Source: Allacma fusca (Eukaryota > Arthropoda > Collembola > Symphypleona > Sminthuridae). From it: 64,000 nt of DNA. The notes beneath the pieces are model-generated. The model did no database searches. It had not been told where the DNA came from and saw nothing but the letters and a program-made list of their open reading frames with translations. The position numbers and the translations under genes were made by a program. Location of the stretch: contig OX359247.1 of the NCBI GenBank assembly GCA_947179485.1, positions 62,903,131 to 62,967,130 of the forward strand, in the 5' to 3' direction. Shown here piece by piece: positions 40,490 to 48,999 of this stretch (positions are counted from its first letter, which is position 1; every line of letters starts with the position of its first letter).

Positions 40490-41323
40490 TTAGCGACAAA
40501 ACAAAGTGATGGGGTTGTAAAAATGGGTGTAGTTGGAACATAGAATTGACGACGCGGAGGAAGTTGGAGAGTAAAGAGATTTTATAGGTACAGAACAACC
40601 ACAATGCGAAGTACAAGGGGCTGTATATGCGTGTCTACGTATGTAATGAGAGTGTGTGGAGTTGGAGAGGGAGTGATGATAAACGTCGACAGTAAGTTTA
40701 TACTGGGAAAGGAAAGTGCAACCTAATATGAATGAGGGTGTGAGAAGATCCAAAACTTGAGCTTGTGCTGAATATGGTACATTATCAATATGAAAATGTA
40801 ACATTACAGTAAAGCGCGTACATAAATGATTCCTATCTGCTGTTAAAATATAACGGGGAGGGCAAGGAACGAGCATGGAATCAGGAGGAACACTTAAAGT
40901 ATGAATTAAATTATGAGAGGCTCCTGTATCAATAAGAGCGTCTATAATTACATCATTAAACGAGCAGAGTACATAGGGGCAATGAGATGGGTCTGACACA
41001 TTTATTGAGGGAAGGTTATCAAAGGGTAAGCCTGTTGAGGTTGTTGTTGCGTCTGAACTGGAGCTTGCTGTTGGGGAGGGGTGAGGGAAATCTCGAGACG
41101 TTGGACGTTCGAGCGGGGATGATTGGAGTAACCGCCTCGGCGGTTGTTGGACTGATTGTAATTCTGAGGCATTGAGGGAGGGGGTCGATTGGTTTGAAAT
41201 CGATTCGGATTTTGGTAGTAGTTTTGTTGCCGGGGGCCCTGACCTTGATGGTAAGAGCCCCTTGCAGCGTTTCCCGAACGACATTCTCGAGCAATGTGAC
41301 CTTGACGGCCACAATTGTAACAT
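40490..41323 (-). CDS. Protease (retropepsin) frame, second copy
   Basis: 277 codons from the first Met; the start is nominal because the frame should be entered from gag by -1 frameshifting. The aspartic protease active site is ALIDTGASHN (catalytic Asp about residue 132), and FILGCTFLSQY (about 198-208) matches the ILG..FL motif near the retropepsin C-terminus. The region before the active site overlaps gag and only its last part is probably translated in this frame. The gag-frame heptamer C CCT TTG is at 41026-41020. Downstream the frame overlaps the RT frame over 40490-40581, but the two are one nucleotide out of register. The sequence matches the other copy at 44683-45516. Confidence 0.88.
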   Translation of the reverse strand: MLQLWPSRSHCSRMSFGKRCKGLLPSRSGPPATKLLPKSESISNQSTPSLNASELQSVQQPPRRLLQSSPLERPTSRDFPHPSPTASSSSDATTTSTGLPFDNLPSINVSDPSHCPYVLCSFNDVIIDALIDTGASHNLIHTLSVPPDSMLVPCPPRYILTADRNHLCTRFTVMLHFHIDNVPYSAQAQVLDLLTPSFILGCTFLSQYKLTVDVYHHSLSNSTHSHYIRRHAYTAPCTSHCGCSVPIKSLYSPTSSASSILCSNYTHFYNPITLFCR

Positions 41324-42141
41324 TGGATGGAACGATTTTGGGGTTGGTTTCCAGAATTATTATTATAGTTGGTATTGGGACGGAAGTTTCCACCCCCACG
41401 AGAGGGTTGAAAATTTCCGTTGGCTTGTTGAGCCTGATTATTAGAGTGAGATGGAGCGCCACGGCCTCGGCCACGACCTCCTCTACCACGATTGTTTGCA
41501 AAGCTTACTTGAGCGTTGGGAGCGTCACTAATGCCGAGTTTCGCAATTTTTTCTTCAAGAGCTTGAATTTTTGTTTCAGCCGTATTAGCAGGGGCAGATA
41601 CGGCAGAGAATTCTTTTTGTTCGCAAAAACGGACTAATGCAGCCATACTGGTGTAACTATATCCAGCGGCTTGGGCTTTCATTTGAGGGAGCAGTCCCTC
41701 AATGCCCCATGCAACTTTGTCTTCATTTGACATACTGGGGTTGTAACGTGTGCAAATGTAATCAATGTCATATAAAAATTTTGCACAACTTTCGCCTTCT
41801 TTTTGGGAGCGAGTTTTTAATTGATTAAGGTAAACCGTGCGATCTTTCGCATAACGGTCCTTAAAAACTCTGAAAAATGACGCAATATCTGTAATGGTGG
41901 GGGGTTGTTTGGCGATTTCCGCTTGATACCAAGTATAGGGGTCACGGACTAATAAATTGGGCATATGACCTTGAAGAGTCTTCCAATCCCAAGAATATTG
42001 GGCGACGACTCTTTCAATGTCAAGTACAAAATCATTGATATCATGACAGGTGGGGTCAAACTGACTTAACTTTTTAAATTGCACAATGGAATGGATGGGA
42101 GCTGTGTTAACAACTACGGTGGTTGTCGACGTGGTTGCCAT
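41002..42141 (-). pseudogene. gag: Gag, N-terminally truncated second copy
   Basis: 379 codons from Met 160 of the full-length gag to the same stop. The first part of gag is missing because the duplication junction at 42260-42262 replaces it with integrase sequence; about 40 further gag codons remain upstream of this Met without another ATG. It retains the capsid-like region (WYQAEIAKQPP, FKDRYAKDR), the RGG-type box (RGRGGRGRGRG) and the CCHC knuckle (CYNCGRQGHIAREC). The protein matches residues 160-538 of the complete gag. Being internal, it has no LTR promoter directly upstream. Met 160 might be a genuine internal start (MATTST), in which case a near-complete capsid-nucleocapsid could be made. 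Confidence 0.85.
41020..41026 (-). promoter_or_regulatory. Candidate -1 ribosomal frameshift heptamer (gag to protease), second copy
   Basis: On the minus strand the gag-frame bases read C CCT TTG, fitting the X XXY YYZ slippery pattern in the right phase, five codons before the gag stop at 41004-41002. A -1 slip moves directly into the protease frame. I found no other phase-correct heptamer in the gag/protease overlap that I scanned. Z=G is not the commonest eukaryotic form, and I did not fold the downstream RNA. Confidence 0.6.
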
Positions 42142-42176
42142 GACCTTACGTAAATTTTTGCTTGCAAATCTGATTT

Positions 42177-44633
42177 TTAGATTAAAAGAAATGGGATTGA
42201 AATAACCTGTCTTGAACGGCTTAGATGGAAGTAAAGGGAACGGAGGAGGGCCGGGAGTAATACAAATTTGCTAAGCATAATTGCAATGGTTTGGTTGAGT
42301 CTCTCAACTGAACCATGAGAACGGGGATGATGTGGCATGCTCACATTATGGGTAATATTAAAACGTTGGAGAAGGGAGGAAACTGCTGAGGATTTAAATT
42401 CCGCAGCTCCATCGGAAATGAGCGTGGACATTCCAGGGAATGCAAGAATAAAAGATTCAAGTTGCATTGCTATATGGGATGATTCTCGGCACGGTAAAAG
42501 TGCTGAGTGCACCCATTTAGTGAATAAATCTGTAAGGACAAAAATGTAAATGTTTCCACGTATAGTTTCACGGAACGGGCCAAGTAAATCCATGGCATAT
42601 GTACTGCCTGGAGTCTTGACCGTAATGGGTTTAAGGCTATCCATACGGAGTTTGGTTAAATGCTGGCGACTTTGACAATCACCACATTGGGTACAATGAC
42701 GAAAGGTATCAGCTGTCATCGCACGCCACCAATAGTAAGGGCGTATACGGGCTAAAGTTCGTTTAAAATTTAAATGACCAGAAAGGGGATGATTATGTGC
42801 GTTGTGTAAGAGGGTTGGAATTAAAGCCTTTGGAACAAGAAGTAATTTGGGAGCTCGAGGGTTGAATTGGATAAAATAAATTCCATTGTCATTTTGTAAC
42901 AATTTAGAGCGTTTTCTAATTATTATACGTGAAATTGTTGGGTCAAGCTTTTGAGCATCAAGGAGATTAGTGGGGTCAATTAGAGGGACTGAAGGGGATG
43001 ATTCAAGTGCAACGAGCCCAGGGATGTGTAAATCCGCATCCGTATCTGTGGGAGTTGCAAGGGCGTAGGGGCATCGAGAGACGCCATCCACGTTACGGTG
43101 GAGGGAGCCTTTTTTATATTTAATAACATAACGATACTCCTGTAAAATAATACTCATACGAGTGAGACGGGCAGATGGATCCTTCTGGCATTTTAAATAA
43201 CATAATGCATGATGATCAGAGACAATAGTAAAAGGGTGTAAATAAAGAAATTCACGAAACTTTTTGACAGCAAAAACAACAGCTAAACATTCTTTTTCAG
43301 TGATACTCCAGTTCTTTTCAGCTGGAGTGAGGGAGCGTGATACATAAAAAATGGGGTGTTCACCATCTTCAAATACCTGATGGAGTATACCAGCTAATCC
43401 TGCATTGCTAGCATCCGTGTATAAAATACAAGGCTTTGTTTCATCATAATGACGAAGTACAGGGGCGGTACAGAGGGCATTTTTCAATTCATCAAAGGAT
43501 TTTTGACAATCGGGGGACCAATGATAAAGGGAATGCTTTTTTAATAATTGTTGTAAAGGAGCAGCTTTTTGAGCAAAACCAGAAATAAAACGTCTATAAT
43601 AGCCGATAGTTCCTAAAATTTTTCGGAGGGAGTCAATATTATGGGGTCGGTTTTGTTGCATTATTGCAGCAACTTTGGCAGATTCTGTAGAAAGACCTTT
43701 TTGGGAAAGAAAATATCCAAAAAGGGCATGTTCTTGCATGGCAAAATTACATTTGGCTGGATTAAGGCGTAAATTAGCTAAAGAGAGGGCTGTGAGAACC
43801 AAATCGAGGGCAATTAAATGAGATGGAAAATCTTTGCTATATGGAATGATATCATCAATGTATGAAACAGCATGAGTAAATCGAAGATTACCCAAGGTTT
43901 TCATAGCTAAGCGTTGAAAATATGCGGGAGCATTTTTAAGTCCGAAACAACCACGGAGATACATATACAGACCGAATTCTGTAATGATTGCCGTATAATG
44001 TTGGTCATCAGGGTGAATAGCGGCTTGATAATAACCACTAAATAAATCCAAAGGGGAAAAATAAGAAGCGTGACGTAATTGAAATAATAGGTCATCAATA
44101 CGGGGGAGGGGAAAAAGTTCATCAACAGTAATTTTATTTAATTTCTTGAAATCACATACTAAACGCCATTTATTCTTTTGTTTGACAAGAAAGACGGGGG
44201 TAGAATAGTTGGAATTATCGCAAGGAACGATAATGCCAGCATCCATCAATTTATCAAGTTCAGCTTTGAGATAGTCACGTTCAGCTGTACTAAGTCTATA
44301 AGGCTTAGCCTGAACGGGGGTGGAAGAATATAAACGAATACGCATTGGGGAAAAAGTGCAAATTTTTAAATCATGTAAAGACCATGCGAATAAGTACGAA
44401 AATTTGGTTAGAAGGTTAATGATTTGAGATTTTTGTGGAGGGGTAAGTTGAGAGTTTATATGAATGTGTTGAAGTTGAGCGGGAGTAAGTGGAGAAACAT
44501 TTGTAGGAATGTCGGGAGGGAGAGTTAATGGAGCAACGGCCTCATATGTATTTAACGTGCCTAAAGTAGTACCTGCGGGTAAGGTCTGAACTTTATTAGA
44601 CATGTTACACACAAGTACATGACGGGGCGGCAT
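42177..44633 (-). pseudogene. pol: Pol, C-terminally truncated copy
   Basis: 818 codons. Residues 1 to about 791 match the complete pol at 37333-40440 except for Ser in place of Ala at about residue 190. RT (YIDD), RNase H and the integrase finger and DDE core including the catalytic Glu are all present. At the duplication junction the frame runs out of phase into gag DNA, adding 27 unrelated residues before a stop. The integrase C-terminal part with the GPY/F motif, which helps DNA binding and oligomerisation in this family, is missing. RT and RNase H could be active but integrase is probably impaired. This is the pol copy nearest the 5' LTR and so follows the complete gag on the genomic RNA. 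Confidence 0.93.
42260..42262. other. Duplication junction with ATA microhomology
   Basis: Here gag sequence ending ...GGGAGTAATA (as at 46446-46455, plus strand) joins integrase sequence beginning ATACAAATTTGC (as at 38067 on). Only ATA is common to the two parents; the next base on each side differs (A versus G, and C versus G). This fits template switching during reverse transcription or end joining, not recombination between long homologies. Confidence 0.9.
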
Positions 44634-44682
44634 ATTGACGAGAGCTGGGAGAAAAATATTGTACTGTGTGGAGATGGATGAG

Positions 44683-45516
44683 TTAGCGACAAAACAAAGT
44701 GATGGGGTTGTAAAAATGGGTGTAGTTGGAACATAGAATTGACGACGCGGAGGAAGTTGGAGAGTAAAGAGATTTTATAGGTACAGAACAACCACAATGC
44801 GAAGTACAAGGGGCTGTATATGCGTGTCTACGTATGTAATGAGAGTGTGTGGAGTTGGAGAGGGAGTGATGATAAACGTCGACAGTAAGTTTATACTGGG
44901 AAAGGAAAGTGCAACCTAATATGAATGAGGGTGTGAGAAGATCCAAAACTTGAGCTTGTGCTGAATATGGTACATTATCAATATGAAAATGTAACATTAC
45001 AGTAAAGCGCGTACATAAATGATTCCTATCTGCTGTTAAAATATAACGGGGAGGGCAAGGAACGAGCATGGAATCAGGAGGAACACTTAAAGTATGAATT
45101 AAATTATGAGAGGCTCCTGTATCAATAAGAGCGTCTATAATTACATCATTAAACGAGCAGAGTACATAGGGGCAATGAGATGGGTCTGACACATTTATTG
45201 AGGGAAGGTTATCAAAGGGTAAGCCTGTTGAGGTTGTTGTTGCGTCTGAACTGGAGCTTGCTGTTGGGGAGGGGTGAGGGAAATCTCGAGACGTTGGACG
45301 TTCGAGCGGGGATGATTGGAGTAACCGCCTCGGCGGTTGTTGGACTGATTGTAATTCTGAGGCATTGAGGGAGGGGGTCGATTGGTTTGAAATCGATTCG
45401 GATTTTGGTAGTAGTTTTGTTGCCGGGGGCCCTGACCTTGATGGTAAGAGCCCCTTGCAGCGTTTCCCGAACGACATTCTCGAGCAATGTGACCTTGACG
45501 GCCACAATTGTAACAT
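44683..45516 (-). CDS. Protease (retropepsin) frame, first copy
   Basis: Same 277-codon frame as at 40490-41323, with the DTGA active site and ILG..FL motif, here downstream of the complete gag. It lies -1 relative to gag and would be reached by slippage at 45219-45213. The one-nucleotide offset to the RT frame is present here as well, so it predates the duplication or reflects how the element is expressed. The Met given is only the first ATG in the frame. Confidence 0.88.
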   Translation of the reverse strand: MLQLWPSRSHCSRMSFGKRCKGLLPSRSGPPATKLLPKSESISNQSTPSLNASELQSVQQPPRRLLQSSPLERPTSRDFPHPSPTASSSSDATTTSTGLPFDNLPSINVSDPSHCPYVLCSFNDVIIDALIDTGASHNLIHTLSVPPDSMLVPCPPRYILTADRNHLCTRFTVMLHFHIDNVPYSAQAQVLDLLTPSFILGCTFLSQYKLTVDVYHHSLSNSTHSHYIRRHAYTAPCTSHCGCSVPIKSLYSPTSSASSILCSNYTHFYNPITLFCR

Positions 45517-46811
45517 TGGATGGAACGATTTTGGGGTTGGTTTCCAGAATTATTATTATAGTTGGTATTGGGACGGAAGTTTCCACCCCCACGAGAGGGT
45601 TGAAAATTTCCGTTGGCTTGTTGAGCCTGATTATTAGAGTGAGATGGAGCGCCACGGCCTCGGCCACGACCTCCTCTACCACGATTGTTTGCAAAGCTTA
45701 CTTGAGCGTTGGGAGCGTCACTAATGCCGAGTTTCGCAATTTTTTCTTCAAGAGCTTGAATTTTTGTTTCAGCCGTATTAGCAGGGGCAGATACGGCAGA
45801 GAATTCTTTTTGTTCGCAAAAACGGACTAATGCAGCCATACTGGTGTAACTATATCCAGCGGCTTGGGCTTTCATTTGAGGGAGCAGTCCCTCAATGCCC
45901 CATGCAACTTTGTCTTCATTTGACATACTGGGGTTGTAACGTGTGCAAATGTAATCAATGTCATATAAAAATTTTGCACAACTTTCGCCTTCTTTTTGGG
46001 AGCGAGTTTTTAATTGATTAAGGTAAACCGTGCGATCTTTCGCATAACGGTCCTTAAAAACTCTGAAAAATGACGCAATATCTGTAATGGTGGGGGGTTG
46101 TTTGGCGATTTCCGCTTGATACCAAGTATAGGGGTCACGGACTAATAAATTGGGCATATGACCTTGAAGAGTCTTCCAATCCCAAGAATATTGGGCGACG
46201 ACTCTTTCAATGTCAAGTACAAAATCATTGATATCATGACAGGTGGGGTCAAACTGACTTAACTTTTTAAATTGCACAATGGAATGGATGGGAGCTGTGT
46301 TAACAACTACGGTGGTTGTCGACGTGGTTGCCATGACCTTACGTAAATTTTTGCTTGCAAATCTGATTTTTAGATTAAAAGAAATGGGATTGAAATAACC
46401 TGTCTTGAACGGCTTAGATGGAAGTAAAGGGAACGGAGGAGGGCCGGGAGTAATAGGGATATTATTTACAAAATCCCAAAAACCTAAAAGATCGGGCTCG
46501 GGAGTCTTTAGGAATGTTTTACCGTTCAAAATCTGACTATGAAAATCTAGGGCGCTATGTAGTACAAATGGGGTGGGTTGCGAAAGTTTACTTAGAGGGG
46601 GAGGTATCGGAGGTAAAATTATCTTTAACTTCTCTGCTGTAGATTCACAGGTGGGATCGGAGGGCTTTCGTTTGCGTTTGTCTGCGCGTAACTTTAATAA
46701 TCTGTCTAACGCCTGAGCATCTAGCTCAGGTTGGGAATTGGAGCGAGTCTGTCTACTGTGGGTTTTGGGTAATGTTGAGGGTATCTCTTTCTTGGGCTTC
46801 TTATCGGACAT
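45195..46811 (-). CDS. gag: Gag polyprotein, complete
   Basis: 538 codons, the first long frame after the 5' LTR, with a 388-bp leader. The structural protein packages element RNA into particles. Residues 1-159 are basic and Pro-rich (KRKRKPSD at about 45-52). About 165-340 is a retrotransposon-gag-like helical region (WYQAEIAKQPP, FKDRYAKDR, ALVRFCEQKEF). A Gly/Arg-rich box (RGRGGRGRGRG, about 377-387) precedes a single CCHC zinc knuckle, C433-x2-C436-x4-H441-x4-C446, the nucleocapsid signature. The tail is Gln/Asn/Pro-rich. The stop lies in an overlap with the protease frame, entered by -1 frameshifting. ATG 46811 is the first Met of the frame; Met 160 (MATTST) is a possible alternative. 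Confidence 0.93.
   Translation of the reverse strand: MSDKKPKKEIPSTLPKTHSRQTRSNSQPELDAQALDRLLKLRADKRKRKPSDPTCESTAEKLKIILPPIPPPLSKLSQPTPFVLHSALDFHSQILNGKTFLKTPEPDLLGFWDFVNNIPITPGPPPFPLLPSKPFKTGYFNPISFNLKIRFASKNLRKVMATTSTTTVVVNTAPIHSIVQFKKLSQFDPTCHDINDFVLDIERVVAQYSWDWKTLQGHMPNLLVRDPYTWYQAEIAKQPPTITDIASFFRVFKDRYAKDRTVYLNQLKTRSQKEGESCAKFLYDIDYICTRYNPSMSNEDKVAWGIEGLLPQMKAQAAGYSYTSMAALVRFCEQKEFSAVSAPANTAETKIQALEEKIAKLGISDAPNAQVSFANNRGRGGRGRGRGAPSHSNNQAQQANGNFQPSRGGGNFRPNTNYNNNSGNQPQNRSIQCYNCGRQGHIARECRSGNAARGSYHQGQGPRQQNYYQNPNRFQTNRPPPSMPQNYNQSNNRRGGYSNHPRSNVQRLEISLTPPQQQAPVQTQQQPQQAYPLITFPQ
45213..45219 (-). promoter_or_regulatory. Candidate -1 ribosomal frameshift heptamer (gag to protease), first copy
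   Basis: Minus-strand C CCT TTG in gag phase, five codons before the gag stop; same as 41020-41026. This is the copy attached to full-length gag and therefore the one that would matter for Gag-Pol synthesis. Confidence 0.6.
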
Positions 46812-47199
46812 ATGTCATAGGGGAAGAATGCATTTAATCTTTGTACGTACCTTTAATCCAGTAATCCACTCTGACACACAGGGTTGACGGTTGCAAAACC
46901 TGAGGTAGGGGATTTTTATCCAGTACACTTGTAATTACCTTTATAACAATGGGGAGTTGTCTTCAGTGGTGCCTCTAGTCAGGTCACATCAAAATTAGGA
47001 AGGTGAGCAATATTAAGTTCATTGCGTCTTCCTAGCAGCTGCTTTATCGTCAAACTGGATTTCTATATTCAAACTCAAAATCAAGGGGAATATGTGCACA
47101 ATTAATCAAACCTGCTTTATCAATCAAGTACTTAAAATAGCGCGCACCCGGGGAGTCTTGTTTGGAATTGGGATATAAAGTTTTCATGGGCCACCATTT
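46812..47199 (-). other. 5' leader with presumed primer-binding site
   Basis: 388 bp between the 5' LTR and the gag ATG. Three bases after the LTR the minus strand reads TGGTGGCCCATG (plus about 47185-47196), starting with the TGG expected to pair with the CCA end of a tRNA. I cannot assign the tRNA. No other gene is visible; a 62-codon open frame crossing the LTR edge (47050-47238) is judged to be chance. This region would also hold any packaging signal. Confidence 0.6.
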
Positions 47200-47692
47200 T
47201 GGTTTAAGTTGGCGTGTATCAATATGAGACAAGTTCAAATGTCAAAATGTATCAATATTAAATAAATATGAATCTCTATTAATTATCTATGAGAATCAAA
47301 ACGATAAGCCAACGAATAAATTAAACCATTGAAGCTGATCTGTGAATAATGAGAAGATTAAAATATAATTGATTTATTTATGAAATCAAAAGAAACTGAA
47401 AGGGAAATTAAAGAAAGATTAAATGATTGATTGGATTGATCCGAAGACCAGAACAAGACTAAAAATATATTCTTACAAATCTTCTGGACTAGATACTCTA
47501 GTCCTAATCATCACTAAATTCTAAAATTGATACATACATGATAAATGGGTAACGGAAGTTACCAAGGCCGCTGACTGGATACATTCAGCAAATAATAATT
47601 TTTAATGATTTAGCTCGCAGGCTAAATTGTACTTTAAAATGATCCTTAAATAATTGTATGGAAAAACATATTTAATTCATCTTAACCTAACA
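47200..47692 (-). repeat. 5' LTR of the retroelement
   Basis: 493 bp, direct repeat of 34537-35029 with three substitutions. It would carry promoter and transcription start for the minus-strand genomic RNA. A TATATTTTTAG stretch exists on the minus strand, but the LTR is too AT-rich for me to call a TATA box. It ends at 47692, directly against the target duplication atattt and resumed satellite. Confidence 0.95.
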
Positions 47693-47698
47693 ATATTT
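47693..47698. repeat. Target-site duplication, right copy (atattt)
   Basis: Matches 34530-34535. Joining the two flanks at this hexamer restores the satellite sequence seen in intact copies such as near 33560, which shows that insertion occurred without other loss or gain. Confidence 0.8.
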
Positions 47699-48999
47699 AC
47701 TCCTCAACTCCACACCTAATCCTTACTACTTAACTCCACACCTAATCCTTACTCCTTAATTCTACACTTCATTACTACTCCTTAACTCTACACGTAATTA
47801 CTACTCCTTAACTCTACACTTAATTAATACTCCTTAACTCTACACTTAATTACTACTCCTTAACTCCACACAATAATCCTTACTTATAAACTCCACACAT
47901 AATCCTAATTACTTAACTCCACACCTACTCCTTACTCCATAACTCTACACTTAATTATTAATTCCTAACTCCACAAAATAATCCTTATTTATAAACTCCA
48001 CACATAATCCTAATTACTTAACTCCACACTTAATCCTTACCCCTTAACTCCACACAATAATCCTTACTCTTAAACTCCACACATAATTTTTACTTGGTAA
48101 CTCCACGCTTAATCCTTACACCTTAACTCCAAACAATAATCCTTACTCTAATGCTCCAAACAATAATCCTTACTCTTAAACTCCACATATAATTTTTACT
48201 TTTTTAATTCACTCATAAAATATACTCTTTAACTAAACACTTAATGCTTACTCCTTAACTCCACACTTAATCCTTACTCCTTAACTCCACACAATAATCC
48301 TTACTTATAAACTCCACACATTAATCAATACTCTTAGTTTCCACACATTAATCCTTACTCTTAATTTCCACACATTAATCCTTACTCTTAAACTCCACAC
48401 ATAATCATATTCATTAACTCCATACATAATATTTACTCCTTAACTCCACACAATAATCCTTACTCCTTAACTCCACACAATAATCCTTACTCTTCTACTC
48501 CACACATAATCCTAACTCCTTAACGCCACACAATAATCCAAATTCCTTTACTCCAAACAATAATCCTTACTCTTAAACTCCAAACAATACTCCTTCCTCT
48601 TAAACTCTACACATAATGTTTACTATTTGACTCCACACATAAAATATACTCCTTAACTCCACACTTTATGCTTACTCCTTAACTCCACACTTAATACTTA
48701 CTCCTTAATTCCAAACTTAATCCTTACTCCTTAACACAACACTTAATCCTTACTCCTTAACTGCACACTTAATCCTTAATCACTAACTCCACAAAATATA
48801 CCTAGTTTATAAACCCCAAACATAATCCTAATTACTTAACTCCTCACTTAATCCTTACTCCTCAACTCCACACATAATCCTTACTTGGTAACTCCACACT
48901 TAATCCTTACTCCTTAATTCCACACAATAATCCTTACTTATAAACGCCAAACATTTATCGTTACTCTTAAACTCCAAACATAATCTTTACTCTTTAACT

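Larger units (their letters stand above)
38067..42262. repeat. Internal tandem duplication, left unit
   Basis: This segment is repeated directly 4,193 bp to the right (42260-46455). It spans integrase residue about 791 back through RT, protease and most of gag. The three bases ATA are shared at both ends, so the breakpoint is ambiguous by 3 bp. The only difference I noticed against the other unit is C at 39873 versus A at 44066 (Ala versus Ser in RT, HAAYF/HASYF). Confidence 0.95.
42260..46455. repeat. Internal tandem duplication, right unit
   Basis: Direct repeat of 38067-42262 at a 4,193-bp offset. It continues rightward into the unique 5' part of gag at 46456. Open frames on both strands recur at exactly this offset, which supports near-complete identity at DNA level. 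Confidence 0.95.
34537..47692 (-). mobile_element. Ty3/gypsy-type LTR retrotransposon with envelope-position ORFs and an internal tandem duplication
   Basis: An element of 13,156 bp bounded by 493-bp direct LTRs and inserted in the satellite with a 6-bp target duplication. All coding frames run on the minus strand: gag, protease, RT-RNase H-integrase, truncated gag, protease, complete pol, then two overlapping frames of unknown function. Integrase after RNase H, a GPY/F-like motif (WIGPY) and no recognisable chromodomain fit a non-chromovirus Metaviridae lineage; placement on a tree is not possible by eye. Removing the 4,193-bp duplicated unit would leave about 8.96 kb, normal for LTR-gag-pol-env-LTR elements. 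The LTRs are about 99.4% identical, so insertion appears recent. Confidence 0.96.

Noticed and set aside
41019..41501. 160-codon third-frame ORF over gag (also 45212-45694)
   Set aside because: It overlaps the gag zinc-knuckle region, where gag has clear domain motifs. It is low-complexity Thr/Ile/Val sequence with no domain and arises from the Gln/Gly/Arg-rich codons of gag.
42260..46455. Two independent retroelements, one nested in or beside the other
   Set aside because: There is no LTR or target duplication at 42260, and the two gag-pol sets are near-identical at a constant offset. A tandem duplication within one element explains all of it.
47050..47238. 62-codon minus-strand ORF across the 5' LTR and leader boundary
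   Set aside because: It starts inside the LTR, crosses the presumed primer-binding site and has no recognisable feature; likely chance.
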